The position numbers were made by a program, and so were the translations under genes. A model generated the notes under the pieces. That model did no database searches, was not told where the DNA came from, and saw nothing but the letters and a program-made list of their open reading frames with translations. 64,000 nt of DNA from Auricularia sp. M13. Its lineage: Eukaryota > Basidiomycota > Agaricomycetes > Auriculariales > Auriculariaceae. Location: NCBI GenBank assembly GCA_037042915.1, contig CM073197.1, forward strand, positions 2,666,001-2,730,000, read 5' to 3'. Shown here one piece after another: positions 52,328 through 63,053 of the stretch; the first letter of the stretch is position 1, and each line of letters begins with the position of its first letter.

Positions 52328-53072
52328 ATGTCCCGCAGCGAATCGACCAACCTCTACGCGACGGAGCAGGACTGGCTTCGCTCCGAGGAGTACAGCGCAC
52401 GCTTTACCCTCGCCACGCAGCCACAGTGCACGCACGATGCCGCCACGGCGAGCGTTGCTGCAGGTCTCCCCGATATGGCTACTTCCGCGCCGGAGGCCAA
52501 GTTCCTCAACTTGCTGGTGAAGTCGCATGGTGCGCGCAGGGTGCTCGAGATCGGCACACTCGGCGGCTACTCTGCCATCTGGATGGCGCTCGCGCTCCCC
52601 GCCGACGGCCGGCTCGTCTCGCTCGAGTTTCGCGAGAAACATGCGCAGGTGTGTATCTGTTCTCGAGAGCACATTGTTCACTTACAGAGGACGTGTCCAG
52701 GTAGCGCGCAAGAACATCGAGAACGCTGGCCTTGCAGACAAAGTGCAAGTCATCGTGGGCCCGGCGCTCGAGAGCCTGGCGAAGCTGGACGCAGCAGAGC
52801 CCTTCGACCTCGTCTTCATCGACGCAGACAGCAAGAACGACCTCCCGTACTTCCTTGAGGCGAAGAGGCTCCTGCGCCCGCGCGGCGTCATCGTCGTCGA
52901 CAATATCATCCGCTACGGACTCACTGCCGACCCCGCGGCCAACGACGAGCAGACTCCCGGCGTTCGCGCGCTTCTCGAGCACATCCAGAGCGACAAGGAG
53001 GTCGAGGCGACAGTCATCCAGACCATCGGTAGCCGCGGCTTCGACGGGTTCATGTACGCTGTCAAGCTGTAA
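52328..53072 (+). CDS. SAM-dependent O-methyltransferase, CCoAOMT-like (Methyltransf_3)
   Basis: This is a class-I SAM methyltransferase of the caffeoyl-CoA/catechol O-methyltransferase group; the substrate is probably a small catechol or similar compound, by family. It starts MSRSESTNLYATEQDW. Exon 1 covers residues 1-107 and exon 2 residues 108-230, with intron 52649-52700. The SAM-binding loop is VLEIGTLGGYSAIWMA. The acidic motif and metal-site region is FDLVFIDADSKNDLPYF, followed by GVIVVDNIIRYG, where the family's metal-binding Asp/Asn lie. It ends GFDGFMYAVKL at 53072. Length of 230 residues is normal. A good TATA box supports the start. It is convergent with the MEMO1-family gene. 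Confidence 0.9.
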
Positions 53073-53193
53073 ACATAATAAGACACGATACAAGACGCTG
53101 TTGGATTGGATTGGATGTAGTACACGACGAGGGAATACTGTACACAGCTAGTACAAGATGAATGGAATGTCGGTGGTGCAGTACCAGTTCTGT

Positions 53194-54454
53194 TCAGAAG
53201 ACAACGTAGGCGGAGGCATAGCTGACGCTGGAGTCGTTGACATCGGCGCACTGGCTGCTCTGCTCGTACCGCACGAACTTGATCTCGTGGGATGCTCCGT
53301 CGAGCGCCTCCAATGCGGCAAGCAGGACGCCGATGGGGTGCCGCCCGCAAATGGTGTTGCGCGTGCGGCGAAGGTAGTCCATGAAGCGCGCGTGCTGTCT
53401 GCCTTCGATAACGCCGATGGCTTCCCGGTCTAGCGCCTCGATAGATTTGTGGATCGGGTGCGCTGGCGGGCGCGCGCCACGCGCCAATTTGGCAAGGGGG
53501 CCTGGCGGTGGATTCGGATAGTGCAGCGTGTATTGGAAGCGGAGACCCCTTCGCTTGAGAGTGAGCACGACAGAAAAGTCGAAGATAGACGGGAGCATAC
53601 CAATGGCAGAAGTCCGAGGACACGACTGTGAACGTGTCCGGCTGAGATAGGAATGGTGCAAGAAGGGCACCATACGACCGTTCGCCTTCGGTGTCTAGCG
53701 CGCCGACGAGAATGGGAACGATAACGATGTCGAGGCTGTCGGCGCCTCGTTAATGCTATATCTAGCTGGTGTTACAAGGGCTACACACCCTTCGAAAACC
53801 TTGCGAATGTACGGTAGGTGCATCTCCATGCTATGTTCGTCCTCGTCCGTCGACCGGGACATATCTTCGAACTTGCCAGTAGCGCGCAGCTCCGCGACGG
53901 CTGAATAACCGCTCGTGTCAGCGGCCGATTTAATATGGGCGTTGACATACTGGTCTTGTCAATTGGGAGGGCGCCGATCGGGGTGTCGTATGCGTCCAGA
54001 ACGCTTAGTGCGCATCCGGGTAAATAGTAATGGTGCGAGGGTCCAAGGACGAAGACACGGCGGCTGGCAGTGGCGCATCCATGAGCCACAGGCTGTAGAT
54101 AGGCTACCAATGTGCTCACATGCCCGTCGTATCGATACACTTGTAAGCCCAGGCTGCTGCTGGACCAGAATACGAGTATCCTGCATGGCTGGTATCTCTG
54201 TGAGGAATAGAGCTCGTGGCGAGCGAATGAAGGCGTACGGTGCTATTATCGCCTTGCAGCCTGGGACGGGAGCACTCCCAGCCGACTCGAGCCAGGTCGA
54301 GAGCTGACCCTGGAGCTCATCGCCTGAGGATTCGATTAGCCTCGCCAGTGTTGGGAACGACAAAGCATATAAACTTGCGATTATTGGTGTACCATGATCC
54401 CGCGTGGGTCGCACGCCTGGTACGGGAGTGTGGGACGCTGTGAGGTATGCCCAT
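53194..54454 (-). CDS. MEMO1/Mho1 family protein
   Basis: This is a member of the conserved MEMO1 family (yeast Mho1), related to extradiol-dioxygenase folds and implicated in metal or redox biology (family knowledge). It starts at 54454, [20 protein letters not shown], with the family opening [11 protein letters not shown]. Introns lead to [12 protein letters not shown], then [19 protein letters not shown], with a conserved metal-ligand His. [20 protein letters not shown] holds the second His ligand. RATGKFEDM and [17 protein letters not shown] follow. The C-terminal block [20 protein letters not shown] and [10 protein letters not shown]...[13 protein letters not shown] is very close to the family. 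Several introns, all in frame. Confidence 0.9.
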
Positions 54455-55000
54455 AGAGAGCCACGGACCTTGTGGCCATCCCTGCACAGTGACCGACGCC
54501 GAGGGAATCGATTCTTCGGCTGCGTCCGGTGCCCAGCGCTTCCTTGCTCCCACCGTTCAGTAAACTCAGAACCGCAATTTCTCGACGTCCATGGCGGACT
54601 AGAGCTCTCTCGACCTGCAATATGGCCGTAGGACTGATAAAACCAGAACTGGCTGCATTCCATGGGTCTTTTCGCGCTCGCTCGTGCTGCAAGTTGCCAA
54701 TCTTTCACTGCTGCTGCTGTACGTCGCGTTCTAAGCCTTTCTGGTACTGCTCAAGGCTCAGTCTACTGTCTAGATATCTGCGCATCTGGGAGATCTATGC
54801 TACAACTCCATTCACCACCATAGACAGCACTTAGTGCGCTTGTACGAAGAGCTCGTGCGACCGTGTCTGTGAGTCCTACGGCGCGCTCTTGTTTATAGCT
54901 AACGCGTCCAAGTGTGCAGAAAACACATTTTATCAAAGATAGAAATAATAACGCGACTCGCATCGCGTCTGTCCGCGTGCATTACAACGACAACGCACAT
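54455..55000. other. Divergent intergenic region, MEMO1/deaminase-like gene
   Basis: About 550 bases. Nothing recognised beyond presumed promoters. Confidence 0.3.
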
Positions 55001-55795
55001 ATGCACATCTGGGATTATTTTTCAGCGCTAGGTATCGCGCCTCCCAACTACCAGAGCGAACATGTGCTGATGGCGCGTTTTATCGGGCAGGTTACATCTT
55101 CGCACACCAGTCCAACGCCATGCAGCCTGACGCAGTGCATTTGGTGCAACTACTGAGTCTCTACGCGTCTTGGACGCGTATCTCCGCGCGCGCTCTGGAG
55201 CTGAATCCGCCTACGGTTGTACAACTGCTCTGGACACCCACGGCCATCGCGCTCGCGGCGAGTGTCGTGCCTGGAAGAGCCGATGTAGAAGAACTACGCG
55301 CCGCCCGCATGCAGGAGTGGCCGCACTCGCACGCGCTGCCGCGACCGACGCCCGTGCAACGGGCGCACGCCGCGGCAGGCGTGTGTTATGTCGAGCCTTC
55401 TGCGGAGCTGTTCGGTACGCCTTGGGGACACTGCGGGGAGAGCGTGTCGTTTGCTTCGTACGTCTACGTCGTTCGCATGCCCAAATGAGCCTGATGCCAA
55501 TTCTTTTGTTCTCTATGCGCATAATAGCATGTATAAAACGATGCAAAGCGAGACCCCGCTTGGTACGCTCGCGCTGAGCGTTAAAGCGATGACGACACAG
55601 CTGCCCGACGTGGGCGTTGCGCCCACCGAAGCGATCTGCGCGCTCCACCGCACACAGGACGTGGTCGAGGTGCTTCGCGTCGCCGGAGCTCTCCGCCCAA
55701 TGTGCCTCAACTGCTCTCATTTGGCGAGCTCGGTCTCCGCCAATCTTGAAGACTTTGCAGTCTTGTTTGCTGACCCCCACTCACCTTTGGAATGA
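55001..55795 (+). CDS. Probable deaminase-fold protein (CxE and CxxC zinc motifs)
   Basis: It was not recognised as a named gene. The start is uncertain: 55001 (MHIWDYFSALGIAPP) or 55070 (MARFIGQ). Two introns are proposed, 55091-55125 (35 nt, weak) and 55458-55527 (GTACGT donor, CTGAT branch, strong), giving HLVQLLSLYASWTRISARAL, then a helical middle and WGHCGESVSFAS joined to MYKTMQSETPLGTLALSV, and finally LRPMCLNCSHLASSVSANLE, ending ADPHSPLE. The CGE (Cys at 55432) plus CLNC (Cys codons at 55703 and 55712) resemble the C/HxE and CxxC zinc ligands of the cytidine-deaminase-like superfamily, of which fungi carry several uncharacterised groups. If so, the Glu of CGE would be the proton shuttle. 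The long spacing (about 60 residues) and the Gly in CGE are atypical, so another zinc fold is possible. Confidence 0.5.
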
Positions 55796-57079
55796 TATTG
55801 CAGACAAAATTGCGAGCGACAGGTGCGTTTGGCTATCAGGTCGGAGATGGTTCGAACTAATGGCGAGCAGTGAATGGACCGCTGTCCAGAGGATTGGTCT
55901 TTTCCTTCCTAGCGGACCACTCACTCCCGTTATCCACTACAGGGCGTCGCGGCGCAAGCTCCAGGTACCATAACGAAATTTGGCCGTGAAGTCCTTGACT
56001 CATGTTAAGACAGATTTGCGTCGCCAATGCCATGTTACTGGAGGCACAGTTCTATCGGCAGAACGCCTGCATCGGTCGGACAGAGACGAATTGCCCCTTT
56101 GACTACCATTCTTGGTATCACAAGCTCTGTACGGTGACAACTTACGAGGATAAGTCCGCCATTGTGCCACGTACAACTCGTCGGCTTCACCACTCTCCAA
56201 CTATTCCAGTCAACACTGTGCTTATAAACACCGTGGGGATCCCTACCAGCAGCTCTGTCCTTTACAAGCAGCCTCCAGCAATATCCCAGACAAGCCTAAT
56301 ACAACCCGGATCTGGCAACTCTGTTTTTCTGCATTGCAAGATGACTTCGGTTGCCATGATGCTTCACTCCTCTTTTCAACTTGAACAGAGCCCTTCCTTC
56401 AACCAGTGCTGATACCGTTCAACAGCTATGTGTTTCAACTGTGCGCCTAGGCGCCTCGGTCTCGACAGTGCCTCCTCAGGGCCTACAGCATTACGATTAA
56501 GTTCTCACATTCAAGTCGGATCTGGAAATGCATTGGAAACAAAGGGAAGTCTGCCATGGCCGGCCCATTGGGGATCTCTGGAGCTTGCCCTGCACCAGCA
56601 TTGGATGTGAGCCTAGACTGGACATGTGCTCCAGGGCTGAAAGTCTAGTATCAAAACTGTGTCAAGAAGTTCAAGTTGCTCAGAAGCGGAGATGTTTGCT
56701 GATCCTGCGGAGGGATTCGCATGTGGCAATGCAGGAGGCCAGGATGCGACGTGGTCGGACTTGAATGCAATGTTGAAGAAGGGGATAGACTACAGGCTGC
56801 AAGAAAGTCGGGAAGCACGTGGTGCGGGAGATTGACAGCGATGCACCAGCCCGGAATAGGCACAGGTGCATGAGAAGCGAGCCTGGGGTCAGTCTCAGGA
56901 TCGTGGGCGGCCCAGACAATTCCGTGGGTATTGGAGATGTGAGGGGCAGTGGCGGATGTTGGAGGCAGGGATGCAATCCCTTGGCGCGCGGTGCGTGCCG
57001 AGTCAAGCCGTAGGGGTGCAAAAAAGCGGAGCATTGGTCCGCGTTCTGCATCTTTATCGCTTTCTTCATCTCGTCGCCG
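55796..57079. other. Intergenic upstream of the kinase
   Basis: About 1.28 kb. An open frame at 56002-56412 has no family features. A CCTAGACTGG word is found at about 56611 and again just inside the kinase gene near 57112; it may be chance. No gene called. Confidence 0.35.
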
Positions 57080-59164
57080 ATGTCGACGGGTACAACGGAC
57101 AGCGGGGTCAGCCTAGACTGGCACCTGCCGCCTAAGGAACGCGGCTTGGCCGCGCCTGGGCTCCTGTTCTTTGCGCCGGCGTCACACTCAGCCACCAGCT
57201 CGCGGCCAGCGTCTCCGATGTCGCACGCACGGTCCATATCGTCACCGCCGTCGCTCTCGATGTCTTCGCCGTCGCTGTCACCAGACCCAGAAGACGACCA
57301 GGAGCATCGGCGTGCCAGCAGCCCCCGGAGCGACGACGACAGCGAGGAGCCCGTCGTGCAAATTGCGCCCAGGCCGATGAGCCTGACTTACGGGATCAGT
57401 GCTGTTGGCAGGGGTTTCGACTGGCGCTGGTCGGATAATGGCAGCAAAGACGGGCCTGGGACGACCCCACCAGCCAGGGAGGAGGATGCGCCAAATATTG
57501 ATAGCCCGTCCTGGAGCTTGGGCTACAACGTTTCTGTGCTTTCTCGTCGCCCGGTCTCAACAACGCCTCCCCCGGTCACCCCGCCACCCACAGAGGCCCC
57601 AGAGCCCGCTATATCCGAGCCTCTTACGGACTCGCCGCCGTCTAACGCCGTGCCATTTCCATCAGTCGACGAGCCCCAGATTCAGCCTCCTCAGCCCCAG
57701 TCCACGCCGTCTAGCCCCCGACCACGGCGACGCGATTCCCAGAAGCGCATATCGCTTGTCGCTGGCAGGCTATCAATGATATCTATCCAGCCGCCACCCA
57801 GCCCGCCGCCGCGCACGTCCTCGCCGTCATTATTGTCACCGCGCCTCAATCGCTTCGGCTCCAACTCGTCGGCGCTTTCTATCATTTCGACAGGCCCTCC
57901 ATCGCGTTCGGAGGAGACAAGCACGTTCAACGGTGTGCGCAGCATTGACCAATTCGTCATCGAAGGCGAGGCAGGCCGCGGCGCGTACGGTGTCGTCAAA
58001 CGCGCTCGGGAACGCCTGCCCGACGGCACGCTTGGCCCACCTCTCATTCTCAAGCAAGTCGTCAAGTCACGCATTCTCGCGGACTGTTGGAAAAAGCACC
58101 CGCGCCTAGGCACGATCCCTATCGAGATCTATGTCATGTCTGCCATCTCCAACACGCCTTACACATTGCCCTGCCCTCGACGCCCCTGGGACCCACAACG
58201 GGCCTTTGTCACTGGCAAAGAGCCGCCCCCAAGAACACCAGGAGAGGTCGTGCTCGGCCACCCAGGCATTTGCAAGCTCATCGACTTCTGGGAGGACCCG
58301 CACTTTTACTACCTCATGCTGCCCAACGCGCGCCCGACCACGCCGCCAAGCAAAGACACGCCCGGGGACCTGTTTGACCTCGTCGAAATCTATCCGCACG
58401 GATTACCCCCTCATCTCACACGATCTTATCTCGGCCAGTTGGCAGACGCCGTGGCGTTCCTGCACTCGAAAGGCATCGTGCACCGCGATATCAAGGACGA
58501 GAATGTTGTTCTCGGCGAGCCGGACGGTGTCTGTGTCCTCATCGACTTTGGCTCGTCCGGCGTCGTGCGCCGCGCCGGCTGGGACACGTTCAGCGGAACG
58601 TACGTCGTCCGCCCAGCGTGTCGGATGCCCAACTAACTCGACGGCAGGCTGGACTACGCCGCGCCGGAGATCCTCGAGGGCGCACGGTACATGGGCAAGG
58701 AACAGGACGTGTGGGCGTTCGGCGTCGTCGCGTTCGTCCTGCTCGTCGGTGAGTGCCCCTTCGCGTCGAAGGCGGAGGCACACGCCGGCCTCGGCCCGCC
58801 GTCGTCGCGCGCAACACCTCCGCCACCTGAGGCGGCGTTCCTCGACAGCGTCGGATCGCAGCAGCAGCAGCCGACCAAGTCAGGCCGCGCACTCGACGCG
58901 CGGTGTTCTGGGCTCGACGAGGCGCGGGGCGCACTGGACCGCGCGTTGGAGGGCCTCGAACCGGACGGTGGCGGCGCGCTGGGCGATGCTGCGGCCCTTG
59001 TGCGCGCGTGCTTGCAGGTGACGCCTTCCGAGCGGCCGACATTCGAAGACATCATGCGCTCGCGCTTCCTCAGCGGCGGCGCTGGCTGGTCGGACGAGTG
59101 GGTCCCCGGCTGGACCGACGCCGCTTCGAGTCCCGAAGAGCTGCTCTCGCCGCAGTTTCCCTGA
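57080..59164 (+). CDS. PAS-kinase-like Ser/Thr protein kinase without visible PAS domain
   Basis: This is a predicted Ser/Thr kinase close to the PAS-kinase/Psk group by its catalytic core. It starts [20 protein letters not shown]. The first 290 residues are Ser/Pro-rich and probably disordered, with no PAS domain visible. The kinase domain begins with [11 protein letters not shown], then [12 protein letters not shown] (catalytic Lys), [10 protein letters not shown] (Glu of helix C), the catalytic loop [11 protein letters not shown] and DFGSSGVV. The intron 58600-58647 (ACTAAC branch) joins TFSGT to [12 protein letters not shown], and [20 protein letters not shown] follows. An insert of about 85 residues, rich in Ala, Gly and Gln, sits in the C-lobe before [20 protein letters not shown]. 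It ends [10 protein letters not shown] second insert between the early strands ([14 protein letters not shown]) is also unusual. Confidence 0.82.
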
Positions 59165-60427
59165 CGCGCTTTTCCCACACCCTGTCATCTTTATTACTCG
59201 CCAACCATCTCGCTCCATACACATCATCGCAATGTCGCAACGCATCCATTTCTCCTCGCTTCTGCTTTCTCTTCATCTCTGCCCCGCTGAATCAAAGAAC
59301 TGAAGTCGCTTTACATTTATCGCCGTGTATAGACGTCCACTTGCAGCGAATGGATTTGTAGCATTTACCCCCAGCAATTCCTTTGCATTTGAAATATGTA
59401 TGCGGCCTTTGCTGCTCTGTAACCTTTGATGTGTGTTGCATACAGTAATCGAGGACGGAGCACCATGGCATTTGAGTGTGCATTAGTTTTACTCTTTTAT
59501 TTGGAAACGGCGGAGCCCCACTCGGAACCTACCATCTCTTCTTCGTCGACTTTGTCGCTGTCAGAGCAGCCGGGCTCCAACCGCATATGCTTGATACCTG
59601 CCGCATACTTTAAGCTCATAATTCTTGCTGCGCGTTTACTGCCAAGTGACTGGAGCCTGGAAGCGACACAGTATCCGTATTCGTATGAAGTTTGTACCGC
59701 CCCTCGGGCCTCCGCATCATCGCATACTGGCAGGCATCCTCCAGCAACCGTATTCACGCGTCTATATCTTAACCCCGCTCGAAGATTCAGGAAACTTACT
59801 AGAAAAGCGTTTACTTCTATCTAATCTCTGGAGCGCCCTCTCCCTGCTGTCCGATATCGCGCGCCGGGACTACGACCTGTTAGCCCTTCGTTTCGCCGTC
59901 TCGCTTGAGATCTTGGCTGCTGTCTGATGACGGTGCCACCATGTGCCCTGTGCTCGTGGCCTTGCTACGCACAAGCCCGGTCTCTGTCCGCCTTCGATGA
60001 TGCATGTCGGACCCCTGGGAGCAGTAACCATCCTACATTCCTTCGTCAAATGCATTGATAGCGTACCTGAAGTTCTCTGCGGGTGTCTGAGGCATGCACG
60101 ATGCGACTAGACTCAGTGGACTTTGCATGGAGTAACAGCAGAATATCCGGCGCAGGCTTTGTCATTGGGCGACCACCCCGTCGGCTGCACTTGCCCGGAC
60201 GGGGTTCATACAAGCTTGCACCTTCTGTGCTGCGTCGTCACTATATCCCGGGCACTCGTCGGGCCCATCGCCCGTCGCCAATCAGAGACGCTGCGTGGTC
60301 GTCCAGCAGCGTACGAGGTGCCATGCATTTCCCCGGGCGGGCGCGTGCAGCAGTATAAAGGATGGGTGGGGCACTCCTAGTCTCGACATCGGTTAACCAA
60401 CAGGCAACGGTTCACAGGTTCACAGCA
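59165..60427. other. Intergenic upstream of GH7
   Basis: About 1.26 kb containing the GH7 promoter. TATAAA lies at 60354-60359, 69 nt before the ATG, with a GC block CCCCGGGCGGGCGCG at 60331-60345. No gene recognised. Confidence 0.4.
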
Positions 60428-62245
60428 ATGTTCCCCGCAGTCGCCCTCCTCTCTTTCGCCCTCGCTGCCGTCCGCGGCCAGCAGGTTGGCACGAACACGG
60501 CCGAGAGCCACCCCAAGCTCACCTGGTCGCGGTGTACCGGCTCTGGCTGCACGCAGCAGAACGGTGAGCTCTTCATGTTGCGAGGAAGCGCGCTTGCTGA
60601 GTTGTTGCAGGTGCCGTCGTCTTGGACTCTAACTGGCGCTGACTGCACACCACCACCGGTTACACGAACTGCTACAACGGTACGGCATGCTGCTCGTCCT
60701 TGAGCTCCGAATTTTAACGCAGCCCCCCACAGGGAACGCGTGGAACACGACTCTGTGCCCCGATGGCGCGACGTGCGCAAGCAACTGCGCGCTCGACGGC
60801 GCAGACTACTCCGGCACTTACGGCATTACTACCAGCGGCAATGCGCTCACGCTCAAGTTTGTGACGCAGGGCGCGCAGAAGAACATCGGTTCGCGTGTGT
60901 ACCTCATGGCCAGCGACACTGAGTACGAGATGTTCAACCTCCTCAACTCCGAGTTCACCTTCGACGTCGACGTCTCCAACTTGCCATGCGGCCTCAACGG
61001 CGCCGTCTACTTCTCGGCCATGGACGCCGATGGTGGCATGTCCAAGTTCGCGACTAACAAGGCTGGTGCTAAGTACGGAACTGGTTACTGCGACTCGCAG
61101 TGCCCGCACGACATCAAGTTCATCAACGGCGAGGTGGGAAAAATCGGGTGGCCTGCCTATGTCTCATGTTGACACATTCTTCTAACCAGGCTAACGTCGC
61201 TGGCTGGACCCCGTCGCCGAGTGACAGCAACGCCGGATCTGGCACTGCTGGCGCTTGCTGCGCGGAGATGGATATCTGGGAGGCTAACAGCATCAGCGCT
61301 GCTGTATGTCATTCCAGCGGGCTCTATTTTGAACTAATGCTGACTTTGCCCAAGGTCACCCCTCACCCTTGCACGGGCACCGGACTTCAGAAGTGCAGCG
61401 GCGCCACCTGCGGTGACGGTGACGATCGTGCGACCGGCATCTGCGACAAGGACGGATGCGACTTCAACTCGTTCCGCATGGGTGATAAGACCTTCCTCGG
61501 CCCTGGCATGACCGTCGACACCACCAAGAAGATCACCGTCGTCACCCAATTCCTGACCACCGGCAACTCGACTACTGGCCCGCTCACTGAAATCCGTCGC
61601 CTGTATGTCCAGAACGGCAACGTCATCCAGAACTCCAAGACCAACATCGCCGGAATGGCCACCTTCGACTCCATCACCGAGGACTTCTGCGACGCGCAGA
61701 AGGCCGCGTTCCAGGACACGCAGAGCTTCCAGAACCACGGTGGCCTGAAGCAGATGGGCGCCGCCATGGCGCAGGGCATGGTCCTTGTGCTCTCCGTCTG
61801 GGACGACCATGATGTCAACATGCTGTGGCTCGACTCGAGCTACCCGACCGACCAGGACCCCACCAAGCCCGGCATCGCTCGTGGCTCCTGCGCAACGACC
61901 TCCGGCCAGCCCACCGTCGTCGAGGCGAACGCCGCCAACATCCAGGTCACGTACTCTAACATCCGCTTCGGCTCCATCGGCTCGACCTACACTGGCGCCG
62001 CGGCTAGCCCAGCGCCCCCGACGTCGACCTCCTCCACTGGCAACACCGGCACGACCACCTCGTCTGCTCCTCAGGCAACTCAGACCAAGTTCGGACAATG
62101 CGGCGGTACTGGCTTCACGTGAGTATCTTTGTCGTCTTTTGTGAAGTCCCCTAGCTGACCGGAGCTATCAAGTGGCCCCACGGTCTGCGCTGCCGGGTCG
62201 ACTTGCAAGGCGGTCTCTCCGCCGTACTACAGCCAGTGCTTGTAA
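60428..62245 (+). CDS. GH7 cellobiohydrolase with CBM1; in-frame TGA at conserved Trp
   Basis: This is a secreted reducing-end cellobiohydrolase (CBHI, Cel7) for crystalline cellulose. The signal peptide [17 protein letters not shown] is followed by the mature start [16 protein letters not shown]. Introns join CTQQNG to [14 protein letters not shown] to NAWNTT, INGE to ANVAGW and NSISAA to VTPHPC. The catalytic motif EMDIWEAN is intact (nucleophile and acid/base Glu), as are [18 protein letters not shown] and the tunnel residue segment [14 protein letters not shown] equivalent. A Ser/Thr/Pro linker leads to a CBM1 ([15 protein letters not shown]...YYSQCL), ending at 62245. The codon after NWR is TGA (60640-60642), where the family has Trp (NWRWLH). 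If real, translation would stop after about 40 residues. Frame and splice sites around it are otherwise perfect, and no alternative intron removes it. Confidence 0.9.
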
Positions 62246-62387
62246 ACGTACCAAGTGCCAGCATGGGCATGCGTAGCATGCCCTGTCAATATTTTCCTGT
62301 ATACATAGTATCTAATCTGCTCTAGGAGCCATGAAATTTGAAATACTATATTGGCATTTTCACAAATAGCGTGTTCAAGAAATTGGC

Positions 62388-63053
62388 ACTGGGAGCAAGG
62401 ACGAGGATCCCTTGAATATCTCCTGAGTATCCTGCCATGACATTCAGATGAATGGCACGAGTATCCCAAGAGTATGATATTCTGAACCACTCTGGTGATA
62501 CACTTTACACAAGGTAATATATTGGATGAGTATCCCTTGAGGCACAAATGTTCTCATGAGATCAGGGGGGCCGCATGATAAGGATTGTGAATATCGGGTG
62601 GGGGTGGGTGGGTCGTGGGAAGATGTGCGCGCTAATCAATCCCATTCAGTTTTTCTGGATGTCTTTTGCGTACTGTGACCGCCGTTCCCTTTCGAAACCC
62701 CGGATTTTTTGCAAGTGAGCCGTAATTTGCAGACCGCAACTTTCTGGCAAAAAATATGGGTCGAAATCCTTCGTTTCTCACTGCTCGAACATTTTGTGAC
62801 GATTGTTTGGGTGCCAACTCAATTGAGTTGCCATCAATCTTCCCACGACCCACCACCCCCACCCGATATTGACTATTCTTATCATGCGGCCCCCCTGCAT
62901 GAGATACTCATTCAATATATTACAGCCTTGTGCATAGAGTATCTCCAGAGTAGTTCAGGCTGTGATACTCTTAGGAAACTCGTGCAATTCATCTGAATGT
63001 CAAGTTGGAATACTCAATAGATACTCTATGGAGTCTCTACTCTGCTCCCAGTG
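62388..63053. mobile_element. Foldback/MITE-like element with long inverted arms
   Basis: The left arm 62388-62624 and right arm 62837-63053 are inverted copies with many small indels. Both begin CACTGGGAGCA at the outside and end at GTGGGAAGAT inside. Shared blocks include ACATTCAGATGAAT, GGTAATATATTG and its counterpart, GGGGGGCCGCATGATAAG and ATATCGGGTGGGGGTG. The arms contain several GAGTATC words on both strands. The 212-base spacer holds a perfect 16-bp palindrome CAACTCAATTGAGTTG at 62815-62830 but no transposase. It lies about 140 bases 3' of the GH7 stop. A clear target-site duplication was not found. A non-autonomous DNA transposon of the foldback/MITE type is the best guess. Confidence 0.75.

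Noticed and set aside
56002-56412. 136-codon + open frame upstream of the kinase
   Set aside because: No family resemblance and no codon bias like its neighbours; left as intergenic.
60640-60642. TGA in GH7 as selenocysteine codon
   Set aside because: Fungi of this group are not known to use selenocysteine and the family residue here is Trp, so nonsense, error or readthrough are the realistic options.
62388-63053. Foldback element as a CACTA or hAT transposon
   Set aside because: Outer bases CACTGGG resemble neither family exactly, no transposase is present and no target-site duplication could be fixed; only the general foldback/MITE label is kept.
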